NCBI GenBank assembly: GCA_017959645.1
Contig: JAGDAE010000018.1
Coordinates: 1-16,640, forward strand
DNA length: 16,640 bases
Source: Kiritimatiellia bacterium
Lineage (GTDB): Bacteria; Verrucomicrobiota; Kiritimatiellia; RFP12; UBA1067
Direction of reading: 5' to 3'
How positions within the stretch are numbered: the stretch's first letter is position 1; each line of letters starts with the position of its first letter. Shown piece after piece: positions 8,023 to 15,452 of this stretch. Under the pieces are notes generated by a model, which saw nothing but the letters and a program-made list of their open reading frames with translations, did no database searches and had not been told where the DNA came from. The translations under genes and the position numbers were made by a program.

Positions 8023-8303
8023 TGGCGATTGGCGCGACGCTGGCGTTCGCGGCGTGGCATTTCGCGCTCGTGCGCCGCGGCAGGCGCGACAGCGCCGTTT
8101 TCGCCGCAATGCTGATGTTTCTCGGCGCGTCTTTGATGTGGGGTGTCGATTGCGCGGCCGGTGCGCTAGAGGGCGAGCCGTTGCTCGATCTTTCCAAGGA
8201 CGATGCATTGCTTGGTTGTATCGTGCTCGCCTCTGGGATGGCGGCTTTTGGACTGTTCAAAGTGTTTTGCCGCGTTTCGGCGCGGCGGGGGGCGGTATCC
8301 TGA
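8010..8303 (+). CDS. Small three-helix membrane protein, function unknown
   Basis: This 97-residue protein has three likely membrane segments at about 5-20, 29-49 and 66-86, with a basic loop (RRGRR) after the first, which suggests that loop is cytoplasmic. I recognise no family. The ATG at 8010 overlaps the previous gene by 13 bases; a second in-frame ATG at 8022 would form the TGATG junction seen elsewhere in this window and would shorten the protein by four residues. Its stop overlaps the proposed larB start by four bases. Together with the protein before it, it forms a probable two-component membrane unit tied translationally to larB. Function is not assignable from sequence. Confidence 0.65.
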   Translation: MCELMAIGATLAFAAWHFALVRRGRRDSAVFAAMLMFLGASLMWGVDCAAGALEGEPLLDLSKDDALLGCIVLASGMAAFGLFKVFCRVSARRGAVS

Positions 8304-8983
8304 ACCGCGAGACTGCCGATCTCGGATTCGCGAAAGTCGATCTCGAAAGGTTCGCCAGGCAAGGCGTGCCCGAAGTCATCTACGGCGAAGGAAAGACGGC
8401 GGACCAGATTGTATCCATTCTCTCCGCCCTCGAGGCGGCCGGACAGTTTCCCGCTCTCGCGACGCGGCTGGATGACGCCAAGGCGAAGGCCGCCGCAACG
8501 GCTTTCGGCGGGAAGTTCGCATACTTTCCCGTTGCGCGCATCGGGCGGCTGGGTCCGGCGCGGGAGGCGGACGGTCTGGGCACGGTGGCGGTCGTCTGCG
8601 CCGGCACGAGCGACATGCCGGTCGCTGAAGAGGCGGCGGTCGTGGCGGAGACGCTCGGCAACGACGTGGCGAGAATCTACGATGTCGGCGTCGCCGGGCT
8701 CCACCGCCTGCTGGCGCGGGCGGACGATCTGCGCGCCGCCTCGGTGGTCGTCGCGGTCGCGGGAATGGACGGCGCGCTGCCCAGCGTGGTCGGCGGTCTG
8801 GTCGGCGCGCCAGTCGTCGCGGTTCCTTCGAGCGTCGGCTACGGCGCATCGTTCGGCGGCCTTTCGGCGTTGCTCGCGATGCTCAATTCCTGCGCCGCCG
8901 GAGTCGGCGTCGTGAATATCGACAACGGATTCGGCGCCGGCTTTCTCGCCAGCCGCATAAACCACGCCGGGAGACGCGCATGA
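8300..8983 (+). CDS. larB: LarB, pyridinium-3,5-biscarboxylate synthase (nickel-pincer cofactor)
   Basis: LarB carboxylates and hydrolyses nicotinic acid adenine dinucleotide to pyridinium-3,5-biscarboxylic acid mononucleotide, the first step of the nickel-pincer cofactor of lactate racemase and related enzymes. The 227-residue reading has the LarB marks DLGFAKVD (7-14), PEVIYGEGKT (24-33), the PurE-like AGTSDMPVAEEA (101-112), VAGMDGALPSVVGG (153-166), VPSSVGYG (175-182) and LNSCAAGVGVVNIDNGFGAG, where C198 should be the covalent-catalysis cysteine. No ATG or GTG is in frame shortly before DLGFAKVD; the best guess is CTG at 8300, which makes a CTGA overlap with the previous stop, and TTG at 8267 is the alternative. 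The protein lacks the roughly 20-25 residues many LarB proteins have before this motif. Identity is firm; the start is not. Confidence 0.88.
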   Translation: MNRETADLGFAKVDLERFARQGVPEVIYGEGKTADQIVSILSALEAAGQFPALATRLDDAKAKAAATAFGGKFAYFPVARIGRLGPAREADGLGTVAVVCAGTSDMPVAEEAAVVAETLGNDVARIYDVGVAGLHRLLARADDLRAASVVVAVAGMDGALPSVVGGLVGAPVVAVPSSVGYGASFGGLSALLAMLNSCAAGVGVVNIDNGFGAGFLASRINHAGRRA

Positions 8984-10161
8984 AACTGCTCTATCTCGAT
9001 TGCGCGATGGGCGTGGCCGGCGACATGCTCGCCGGGGCGCTGATCGGACTCGTCTCCGACCCGGAAGCCGCGCTCGCGTCGCTGAACGCGCTCGGGGTCC
9101 CGCACTGCAGGTACGAACTCGAACGGCTCGACAAATGCGGCATCGCCGCCACGCATCTGTCGGTGAAGATACACGGCGAAGAAGAAGCGAACTCCCATCA
9201 CCGCCATCATCACGCCCATCGGTCTTTGAGCGACATTCTTGCCGTCGTCGAATCGCTCTCGCTGCCAGCGGCTGCGAAGAAAAACGCCGTCGAGATCTAC
9301 TCTTCGATCGCCTTGGCCGAGGCTGAGGCGCATGGCGTGGAGACGCCGGAAGTGCATTTTCACGAAGTCGGCGCGCTCGACGCTATTGCCGATGTCGCCG
9401 CGGCGTGTCTTCTCATTGATTCGTTGAAGGTCGACGAAATCGTCGCCTCCGCCGTCAATGTCGGCGGCGGAACCGTGGTCTGCGCCCACGGCGAGATGCC
9501 GGTTCCTGCGCCAGCCACAGCGATTCTGCTCAAAGGTGCGCTTTCGTATTCAGACGGATCGTCAGAGTTGTGCACTCCGACCGGTGCCGCGCTGTTGAAG
9601 CATTTCGTTTCGCGTTTCGTCGCCCAGCCGCCGATGCGCGTCGAGGCGATCGGCTGCGGAGCCGGCAGGCGCGATCTCGAGCGCCCGAACATCTTGCGAG
9701 CCTTTCTCGGCGAGGCGCCATCCGCAAATGCCGGCCAGAGCGTGTGCGAACTGGTTTTCACCGTGGACGACATGACCGGCGAGGAATTGGCTTTTGCTTC
9801 GAAGCGCATCTTCGCCGCCGGCGCCAAAGACGTTTCGTTTTCGCCGGTTTTCATGAAAAAGAACCGCCCGGGCTACGAGGCGGTCGTCTTGTGTTCGGTG
9901 GATTCCCGCGATGCGGCGGTGAAGGCGGTGTTCGAGAATACGTCGACAATCGGCATTCGCGAGCGGCTGTGCCGGCGCTATCTTCTCGATCGCAAATCTC
10001 GCGTCGCGGTTTTGCCTTCCGGCGAAAAAGTACGCATAAAGACGGTGGAAGGTTTCGGCGTCGAACGTTCGAAACTCGAGGCGGACGATGTCTCGGCGTA
10101 TGCCGAAAAACTGGGAATTTCTTTCAAACAGGCAAATAATGCATTGGAGGGGAAAATATGA
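8980..10161 (+). CDS. larC: LarC, nickel insertion protein of the pincer cofactor
   Basis: LarC inserts nickel into the organic precursor in a CTP-dependent step to give the mature pincer cofactor. The 393-residue protein has the N-terminal LYLDCAMGVAGDM motif (4-16), a histidine-rich loop at 73-80 likely to hold nickel, VHFHEVGALDAIADV (125-139), GEMPVPAPATA (171-181) and LCTPTGAALL (197-206), then a complete C-terminal half with VDDMTGEE. In Lactiplantibacillus plantarum the protein is made by programmed frameshifting between larC1 and larC2; here it is one unbroken frame. ATG at 8980 overlaps the larB stop (ATGA). No larE or larA is in the window, so the sulfur-transfer enzyme and the racemase-like client must be elsewhere. 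The next gene starts inside its stop codon. Confidence 0.93.
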   Translation: MKLLYLDCAMGVAGDMLAGALIGLVSDPEAALASLNALGVPHCRYELERLDKCGIAATHLSVKIHGEEEANSHHRHHHAHRSLSDILAVVESLSLPAAAKKNAVEIYSSIALAEAEAHGVETPEVHFHEVGALDAIADVAAACLLIDSLKVDEIVASAVNVGGGTVVCAHGEMPVPAPATAILLKGALSYSDGSSELCTPTGAALLKHFVSRFVAQPPMRVEAIGCGAGRRDLERPNILRAFLGEAPSANAGQSVCELVFTVDDMTGEELAFASKRIFAAGAKDVSFSPVFMKKNRPGYEAVVLCSVDSRDAAVKAVFENTSTIGIRERLCRRYLLDRKSRVAVLPSGEKVRIKTVEGFGVERSKLEADDVSAYAEKLGISFKQANNALEGKI

Positions 10162-10673
10162 ACGCAATATCGCGTGGTCAATTCATCGCTTCGGCGCTTG
10201 CGGTTTCGGCTTCGGCCGTCTGTCGTGAAACTTTCGCCGCTGATGACGCGCTAGCCGAGGCATGGCGGCTGATCGAAGAAGAAGGCGCATGCCGGGTCGT
10301 CGTAAAAGACGGTCGCATCGTTGCCGTCGCCAGAGGGCGCGGAGCGGGTCCGGTTTTGCGGCTTCTCGAAAGCGATTTCGAATCGCTCGCGAACGCGACG
10401 GTCGTCGACAGTGTCGTCGGTCTCGCTGCCGCGGCAGCGGCGGTAAAGGGCGGCGTCGCCAGAGTCTGTGCCCGTACCGCCAGCGAAACGGCCAGAAATT
10501 TTCTTGCGTCGAACGGAATACCGCTCGAAGCGAAAGTCGTCGTCCCGACGATAATGAACCGCGATCTTACCGGACCCTGTCCGCTCGAATCCGGACTCGC
10601 CTCCTTGACTTCGGCTGACGCCATGCTCGCCAAGGCGGAATCCATTCTGGCCGGTCTGCGTTCCATCGCGTAA
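10158..10673 (+). CDS. Exported DUF1893 (TM1506-like) protein
   Basis: The 171-residue protein has an N-terminal export signal (residues 1-27, ending TFA before ADD) and then a DUF1893-like domain at about 31-150, with ACRVVVKDGRIVAVARGRG, a VVGLAAAAAAVKGGV helix and the late NRDLTGPCPLESGL motif. DUF1893 is known from the Thermotoga TM1506 structure as a cytidine-deaminase-like fold without the catalytic residues; the function is unknown. The signal contains SRGQFI, which looks like a twin-arginine motif with the second Arg replaced by Gly. DUF1893 proteins as I know them are mostly cytoplasmic, so an exported one is unusual. ATG at 10158 overlaps the larC stop, with GGAGG 7 bases upstream. 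Coupling to larC suggests a role near that pathway, but this is only positional. Confidence 0.78.
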   Translation: MNAISRGQFIASALAVSASAVCRETFAADDALAEAWRLIEEEGACRVVVKDGRIVAVARGRGAGPVLRLLESDFESLANATVVDSVVGLAAAAAAVKGGVARVCARTASETARNFLASNGIPLEAKVVVPTIMNRDLTGPCPLESGLASLTSADAMLAKAESILAGLRSIA

Positions 10674-10693
10674 CGGAGCTTCCGAAGCAGACG

Positions 10694-11296
10694 GTGCGCA
10701 ACCATTCCGAAAGACGGGCGATTTTGAAAACGGCACTTCGCATACTCGTCGTCTCGACATTTGCCGGCTGCATGAGCGCCGCGCCGAAACCCCCGGTTTG
10801 CTGGACGATCGAAGGTTCCGGCGGAATGCCGCGCGCACCGGCGGCGGCGGATGCCGAGGACGCAAAACTTCTGCAGGTTTCGGTGCGGGCGCCGTACGAC
10901 GCGCGCGAGTTTGCGATATTGCGCGCCGACGGTTCGGTCGCATTCGACAGTTTCAACCGTTTCGCCGCCGCGCCGGCGTCGCTTCTGAAAGGCGCGGCGC
11001 TGGACATTCTCGAATCGTCGGGCCGGTTCGCCCGCGTGCTGCCGGGAACGTCCTCCGCGAAGGTTCCGCTTTTCGTCGAGATATCCGTCGACGAGCTTGC
11101 GCTCGACTGTCGCGGGCCGGACGGGATGGCCGCGGTCGCGAAGGTGACTCTGGCGACGATGCGCGGGCGCGATATCGAATATGTTTCGCGTGGCGAGGGG
11201 CGCGCGCCGGCCGGCGCCGGCGAGGATTTTTCGCGGGCGTTCTCGAACGCGTTCGCCGCCGCGGTGGACAACGCGCTCGGCGTTCGGGAAAGGTAG
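10694..11296 (+). CDS. PqiC/ABC-type transport auxiliary lipoprotein
   Basis: This 200-residue lipoprotein resembles the ABC-transport auxiliary family (PqiC-like), outer-membrane lipoproteins that work with MCE lipid transporters. The N-terminal signal ends in STFAGC with C26 the lipidated cysteine; the lipobox is loose, with Phe at -3. Family pattern is visible in QVSVRAPYDAREFAILRADG, the following FNRFAAAPASLL, and VEISVDELALDC. The start is a GTG at 10694 with only a weak GAAG ribosome site 6 bases upstream; a TTG further in is possible but would damage the signal. The gap of 20 bases to the DUF1893 gene contains a small GCTTC-C-GAAGC hairpin without a T-run. The location directly before mlaE, mlaF and mlaD supports the assignment. 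Confidence 0.75.
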   Translation: MRNHSERRAILKTALRILVVSTFAGCMSAAPKPPVCWTIEGSGGMPRAPAAADAEDAKLLQVSVRAPYDAREFAILRADGSVAFDSFNRFAAAPASLLKGAALDILESSGRFARVLPGTSSAKVPLFVEISVDELALDCRGPDGMAAVAKVTLATMRGRDIEYVSRGEGRAPAGAGEDFSRAFSNAFAAAVDNALGVRER

Positions 11297-11300
11297 CCGG

Positions 11301-12029
11301 GTGCGCTATCTTGGCGAGGTGTTTGTCGCGCTCTGCGGATTCGTTCTCCGCCCGTGGAAGCTGCGCTGGAAAGACTGCGCGCTGGCGTTCGAGCGCGCGT
11401 CTTTCGATGCGCTGCCGGTGGTGTCGGGCATAGGGTTTCTGCTCGGGCTGATTCTCGCGTTCCAAAGCGCGGCGGCGTTGAGGATGTTCGGGGTCGAGGT
11501 GTATGTCGCCGATCTTCTCGCGATAGGGCTTTTCCGCGAGCTGGGGCCGATCGTGACGGCGATCGTGCTCGCCGGCCGCTCGGGCAGCGCATTCGCGGCC
11601 GAGATCGGCACGATGAAGGTCGACGAGGAGCTGGACGCGCTTTCGACGATGGGGCTCAGCCCGGTCGGGTTTCTGGCCGTTCCGAAGATCGTGGCGGCGA
11701 CTGCCGCCATGCCGGTACTCACCATTTTCGCGGAGCTGGCCGGACTTGCCGGAGGCGCGCTGGTGCTCGAGCTTCTCGGGGTTCCAGTAGCGGCGTTCTG
11801 GCGCCATGTCGTTTCGAGCGCCGGCGCGTTCGCGATCGCGTTCGGGCTCGCGAAGGCGACGCTTTTCGGTTTTCTCGTGGCGATCGTTGGGTGCGGCGCG
11901 GGAATCTCGACGCGCAACACTTCGGACGGAGTCGGCGTCGCCGCCACGAGCGCGGTCATCGGCGGAATCGTCGCGATCGCGGTCTCGGACGGCATTCTCG
12001 CGGTGCTTTGCTGGATATGGAATCTGTGA
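11301..12029 (+). CDS. mlaE: MlaE-type lipid ABC transporter permease
   Basis: The 242-residue integral membrane protein is the permease of an MCE-family lipid transporter that moves phospholipids between the inner and outer membranes. Diagnostic is the stretch from FRELGPIVTAIVLAGRSGSA into AAEIGTMKVDEELDALSTMG (79-118), equivalent to the AGR...AAELGTM...EQIDAL motif of MlaE, where DEEL replaces the usual EQI. Hydrophobic segments at about 36-62, 85-100, 123-165, 171-200 and 212-238 fit the fold. The start is a GTG at 11301, four bases after the lipoprotein stop, with AAAGG before it. It is a little shorter than E. coli MlaE (260). The mlaF start lies inside its last codons. Confidence 0.93.
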   Translation: MRYLGEVFVALCGFVLRPWKLRWKDCALAFERASFDALPVVSGIGFLLGLILAFQSAAALRMFGVEVYVADLLAIGLFRELGPIVTAIVLAGRSGSAFAAEIGTMKVDEELDALSTMGLSPVGFLAVPKIVAATAAMPVLTIFAELAGLAGGALVLELLGVPVAAFWRHVVSSAGAFAIAFGLAKATLFGFLVAIVGCGAGISTRNTSDGVGVAATSAVIGGIVAIAVSDGILAVLCWIWNL

Positions 12030-12766
12030 CGGACATAATCGAACTTTCGCATGTCGACGCCGGCTACGGGCGCCAGGTCGTATTGCGCGACCTGAATTTC
12101 TCGGTCAGGCGCGGGGAGATATTCGTCATGCTTGGCGGTTCGGGGTGCGGCAAATCGACGGTGCTGAAGCACATGATCGGGCTGAATCCGGTTCTCGGCG
12201 GCAGACTGGCGATCGACGGCCTCGAATGGACGGCGAAGACGCGCCAGACGCTGACGCGAAAAATCGGAGTCATGTTCCAGTCCGGGGCGCTGTTCGGGTC
12301 CATGACGTGCCTCGAGAATGTCATGCTGCCTTTGGAGGAATTCTCCGGGCTTTCCCGCGCCGGGCGAATCGGGAAGGCGATGGAGCTGCTTGCCGCGGTG
12401 GAGCTCGAAGACGCGGCGGAAAAACTGCCGGGCGAAATCTCCGGCGGGATGCGCAAACGCGCGGCGATCGCACGCGCGATGGCGCTCGACCCCGAGATTC
12501 TTTTTCTCGACGAGCCGAGCGCCGGCCTCGATCCGATAACGGCTTCGGCGCTCGACGATCTGGTTCTCAGGCTGCGCGACGAGCGTTCGACGACGTTCGT
12601 CGTCGTCACCCACGAGCTGCCGAGCATACGCAAGATCGCCGACCGGGCGGTGATGTTCGACAAGGCGCGCGGAGGAGCGGTGGCGATCGGCGGAGTGCGG
12701 GAGCTGGAGGAGTCGGAGGACGAATTCACGAGAAGGTTTTTCGCCCGCGGCGGCGGAAAAATATGA
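12017..12766 (+). CDS. mlaF: MlaF-type lipid ABC transporter ATPase
   Basis: This 249-residue cytoplasmic ATPase drives the MlaE permease. It has Walker A GGSGCGKST (40-48), Q-loop Q88, the signature ISGGMRKR (141-148, the SGGM form characteristic of MCE-linked ATPases), Walker B ILFLDEP with E166, and switch histidine H199 in VVTHE. ATG at 12017 overlaps mlaE by 13 bases; a GTG at 12026, which would form a GTGA junction, is an alternative start removing only three residues. The C-terminal tail EEFTRRFF-type segment (reading DEFTRRFF) is also typical of MlaF-like proteins. The stop codon at 12764-12766 lies within a putative extended -10 element that could serve mlaD. Confidence 0.95.
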   Translation: MESVTDIIELSHVDAGYGRQVVLRDLNFSVRRGEIFVMLGGSGCGKSTVLKHMIGLNPVLGGRLAIDGLEWTAKTRQTLTRKIGVMFQSGALFGSMTCLENVMLPLEEFSGLSRAGRIGKAMELLAAVELEDAAEKLPGEISGGMRKRAAIARAMALDPEILFLDEPSAGLDPITASALDDLVLRLRDERSTTFVVVTHELPSIRKIADRAVMFDKARGGAVAIGGVRELEESEDEFTRRFFARGGGKI

Positions 12767-12772
12767 TATACT
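12764..12772 (+). promoter_or_regulatory. Possible extended -10 element before mlaD
   Basis: TGATATACT is an extended -10 (TGn plus TATACT at 12767-12772) in an AT-rich patch (12757-12772) inside otherwise GC-rich DNA. No -35 box is visible at the right distance. Transcription would begin at about 12779-12781, essentially at the mlaD ATG, and mlaD has no Shine-Dalgarno, so a leaderless message is possible. The chance of a random AT-rich match is real. Confidence 0.35.
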
Positions 12773-12780
12773 AGACGAAA

Positions 12781-13554
12781 ATGGCAATACACGCAAACTA
12801 CGGCAAGATCGGCTTCGCGGTTCTGGCGGGAACCGCCGCCATGGTGTTCGCCCTGGTGTTCATCGGGGGGATGGGTTCGAGGCGGAATGAACTGCTGGTC
12901 GAAACCTACTACGAGAATCCGGTAAGCGGGCTTTCGGTCGGCAGCGACGTGAATTTCCGCGGCGTCAAGGTCGGCGAGGTCAGGAAGATATCGTTCATCG
13001 GCAGCGAATACGCCGGTGCCGTCGAGAAGGACCGGCGAAAGATATTCATTCTGATGGCGATCGATACGCGCACGCTGTGGGCGGAGTCGGGAGAATCTCC
13101 GGAGGGGCAGGTTGCCGGATTCGTGAAGAAGGGCTTGCGGGCCACGGTGACGGCGAGCGGCATAACGGGGCTTTCAAAGATCGAGCTGAACTATCCGAAG
13201 AACGCGATGGCCGAGGACGAGATTTCGTGGCGTCCTGCCCGCGTGTGCATTCCGCCCGCGCCGTCGATGCTCGACAGCTTCGCCGACGCGGCGGCCAAGT
13301 TCATGCACCAGATAAACGCGATGGATTTTACCGGCGTCTGGAGCAATGTAGCCAGCGTGGCGTCCTCGACCGCCGAGGCGGCGGAGAGTATCGGTTCGAT
13401 CGTCGACGGGCAGCGGGCGAACATTGCCGAGATTTTCGATAATCTGAACGCCGCCGCCGCGAATCTGCGCGATTTTTCGGCGGCGATACGCGACAATCCG
13501 TCGCTGCTGCTGCGCGAGAACGATCCGGTGCAGCCGGACGAGACGCGGCGCTGA
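12781..13554 (+). CDS. mlaD: MlaD-type MCE domain protein
   Basis: The 257-residue protein anchors in the inner membrane by one helix (about 10-31) and exposes an MCE domain (about 38-140) that forms the periplasmic lipid-binding ring on MlaE. The start of the domain reads VETYYENPVSGLSVGSDVNFRG in spirit of the family pattern (positions 40-61), followed by VKVGEV and later GLRATVTASGITGLSKIEL. A helical C-terminal part (about 162-237) could form the needle or coiled-coil seen in longer MCE proteins such as PqiB and LetB, though it is short. The ATG at 12781 has no recognisable Shine-Dalgarno. It is 14 bases after mlaF, so co-transcription with the lipoprotein, mlaE and mlaF is likely. No mlaC or mlaB gene follows. 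Confidence 0.92.
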   Translation: MAIHANYGKIGFAVLAGTAAMVFALVFIGGMGSRRNELLVETYYENPVSGLSVGSDVNFRGVKVGEVRKISFIGSEYAGAVEKDRRKIFILMAIDTRTLWAESGESPEGQVAGFVKKGLRATVTASGITGLSKIELNYPKNAMAEDEISWRPARVCIPPAPSMLDSFADAAAKFMHQINAMDFTGVWSNVASVASSTAEAAESIGSIVDGQRANIAEIFDNLNAAAANLRDFSAAIRDNPSLLLRENDPVQPDETRR

Positions 13555-13583
13555 AGGAATCGCCGCCGAAGGAAGGGAGAAAA

Positions 13584-15452
13584 GTGAAGATTTCGATGGA
13601 GTACCGCGTGCCCTACGCCGACACCGACCAGATGGGGGTCGTGTACTACGGCAACTATCTGACGCTGTTCGAGCGCGCGCGTAATGAACTGATGCGCTCG
13701 ATCGGCTACACCTACAGGGAATGCGAGGCCGAGGGGTGGATGCTGCCGGTGGTTCACGCTGAGGTCGATTATTCTTCGCCGGCCAGATACGACGATCTGC
13801 TCGAGGTCACGGCGTACGTGCGATCGCGCAAAGGCGTGCGTATCGAGATCGCCTGCGAAGTGCGGCGCAAGGGCGAAGAGCGGATCCTGGCGAGCGGCTT
13901 CACCAGACACTGTTTCGTGTCTACGCAGACGTTCCGTCCGGTTCCGCCTCCCAAGCGCTTTCTCGAGGCGTGCGGAGAAGACGTCGGCGCGGAACGCGGG
14001 GCGGGCCTGGCGGCCAGGACCGCGATGCTGGCGATGCTGGCGCTTCCGCTTCTGGGCGCGACGGTACGGCCGGAAGACAACGGCTCGGCGCTGGTAAATC
14101 CCGGCATGGGGTTTACGATGCATTATTATTCGAACGACCCGAGAAACTACGGTTCGACGATAGCGCCCGGCGATTCGCTGGAATGGTTTCCGGGATGTTC
14201 GGTATGCTATCTGCGGCTGCCGTGGGCATTTGTGGAGCCGGAGGAGGGCGTGTTCGACTGGGCGGCCCTCGACACCCCCGCGCAACGCTGGATCGAGCGG
14301 GGCGGACAGGTGGCGTTTCGCATAACCTGCAGCGAGGATTGGCTCGAATACGCCGTTCCCGAGTGGGTCGTGAAAGCCGGCGCCAAGGGGTGCAGATGGG
14401 ATTGGCCGGCCGGTGGGCAGCCGACAGGCGCGATCGAGAACGGCAGGCTGTGGGATCCCGATTTCGCCGATCCCGTTTTCCTCGACCGGCTCGAGCGCTT
14501 CATAGCCGCCATCGCCGGGCGCTATGACGGCCGGCCGGAAGTCGCGTTTGTCGATATCGGCTCCTACGGGCTTTGGGGAGAGGGACATACCGGAGCGAGC
14601 TCGAACGTGCCGCAGGAGCGGATGGACGAAGAGGTCAAGCTCCATGTGGACCTCTACGCGAAATACTTCAAGTCGACGCCGCTGGTGATTTCCGACGACG
14701 TTTCCGGGGCATGGGACAAATCGGGATACTATCCGTTGCTCGACTACGCCCGCGGGAAGGGGGTCGGCTGGCGCGACGATTCGATACTCGTGCAGCCGCC
14801 GCCGCTGCATTGGTTCCACGAAGACCAGGCCGCGCGCTACTGGCGGAGTCTGCCGGTCGTTCTCGAGCACGGACACTACCGGTGGTGCGTCGACGAAGTG
14901 AAATCGTGGTCGGGCGATCTTCTTCTCGAGGCGGTCGAGAAGATGCACGCCAGCTACATGAGCATACACGGCGATCCGCGCCGGATTCTCGACGAGAACC
15001 GCGAAACGGTGGACAGGATAAACCGGCGCATCGGCTACCGGTTCAATCTCGTCGAGGCGACCTGGCCGGACAGGGTGTTCGTCGGCGAAAACGCCGAAGA
15101 GTTCGAGATTTCGTGGTCGTGGGCGAATGCCGGCGTCGCTCCGCCGTATGCGGACGCCTTTCCGTGCCTCACGGTGAAGGACGACGCAGGCGGCATAATG
15201 GCGGTCGTCTGCGACGACAGATTCAATCTGCGTTTTCTCGACGTCGGCGGCGACGGATCGCCGCCGGTCGCGCAGAAGCGCCTGCGCGTCTCGCTCGGCC
15301 GCCACCTCGCGCCTACGTTCGCAGCGGGAACGTATGACGTCTACGTCTCTGTCGGCAAACCGGACGGCACTCCGCTCTACGCGCTGGCGTACGACGGCGG
15401 CGACGGCCACCGCCGCTATCCGATCGGCAAAATCGAATTCGCCGTCCGATGA
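13584..15452 (+). CDS. YbgC-like acyl-CoA thioesterase fused to an exported DUF4832-like glycoside hydrolase-type protein
   Basis: One open frame of 622 codons joins two unrelated parts. Residues 1-131 are a hotdog thioesterase of the YbgC/4-hydroxybenzoyl-CoA thioesterase type, with YADTDQMGVVYYGNY (11-25) and expected catalytic D15. Residues about 148-161 (MLAMLALPLLGA) look like a signal peptide, and about 163-622 resemble DUF4832-type proteins: a barrel with NPGMGF, RLPWAFVEPEEGVFDW and VDIGSYGLWGEGHT (E333 a candidate acid), then a beta-sandwich starting IGYRFNLVEA with NAGVAPPYADAFP. The thioesterase should be cytoplasmic and the second part exported, so either this is a type II membrane fusion or two genes have lost their stop. 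The GTG start at 13584 follows a GGAAGGGAG ribosome site. The stop overlaps the next gene. Domain identities are good; DUF4832 function is unknown to me. Confidence 0.8.
   Translation: MKISMEYRVPYADTDQMGVVYYGNYLTLFERARNELMRSIGYTYRECEAEGWMLPVVHAEVDYSSPARYDDLLEVTAYVRSRKGVRIEIACEVRRKGEERILASGFTRHCFVSTQTFRPVPPPKRFLEACGEDVGAERGAGLAARTAMLAMLALPLLGATVRPEDNGSALVNPGMGFTMHYYSNDPRNYGSTIAPGDSLEWFPGCSVCYLRLPWAFVEPEEGVFDWAALDTPAQRWIERGGQVAFRITCSEDWLEYAVPEWVVKAGAKGCRWDWPAGGQPTGAIENGRLWDPDFADPVFLDRLERFIAAIAGRYDGRPEVAFVDIGSYGLWGEGHTGASSNVPQERMDEEVKLHVDLYAKYFKSTPLVISDDVSGAWDKSGYYPLLDYARGKGVGWRDDSILVQPPPLHWFHEDQAARYWRSLPVVLEHGHYRWCVDEVKSWSGDLLLEAVEKMHASYMSIHGDPRRILDENRETVDRINRRIGYRFNLVEATWPDRVFVGENAEEFEISWSWANAGVAPPYADAFPCLTVKDDAGGIMAVVCDDRFNLRFLDVGGDGSPPVAQKRLRVSLGRHLAPTFAAGTYDVYVSVGKPDGTPLYALAYDGGDGHRRYPIGKIEFAVR
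14025..14036 (+). other. Possible internal start for the exported DUF4832-like part
   Basis: In-frame ATG codons at 14025 and 14034 sit exactly at the start of the signal-peptide-like stretch within the fused frame. Initiation here would give a separate 475- or 472-residue exported protein. A TGCGGAGAAG purine run at 13971-13980 is too far upstream to be a convincing ribosome site. Confidence 0.4.

Noticed and set aside
10675..10693. Terminator between the DUF1893 gene and the lipoprotein gene
   Set aside because: GCTTC-C-GAAGC is a tiny hairpin with a one-base loop and no T-run.
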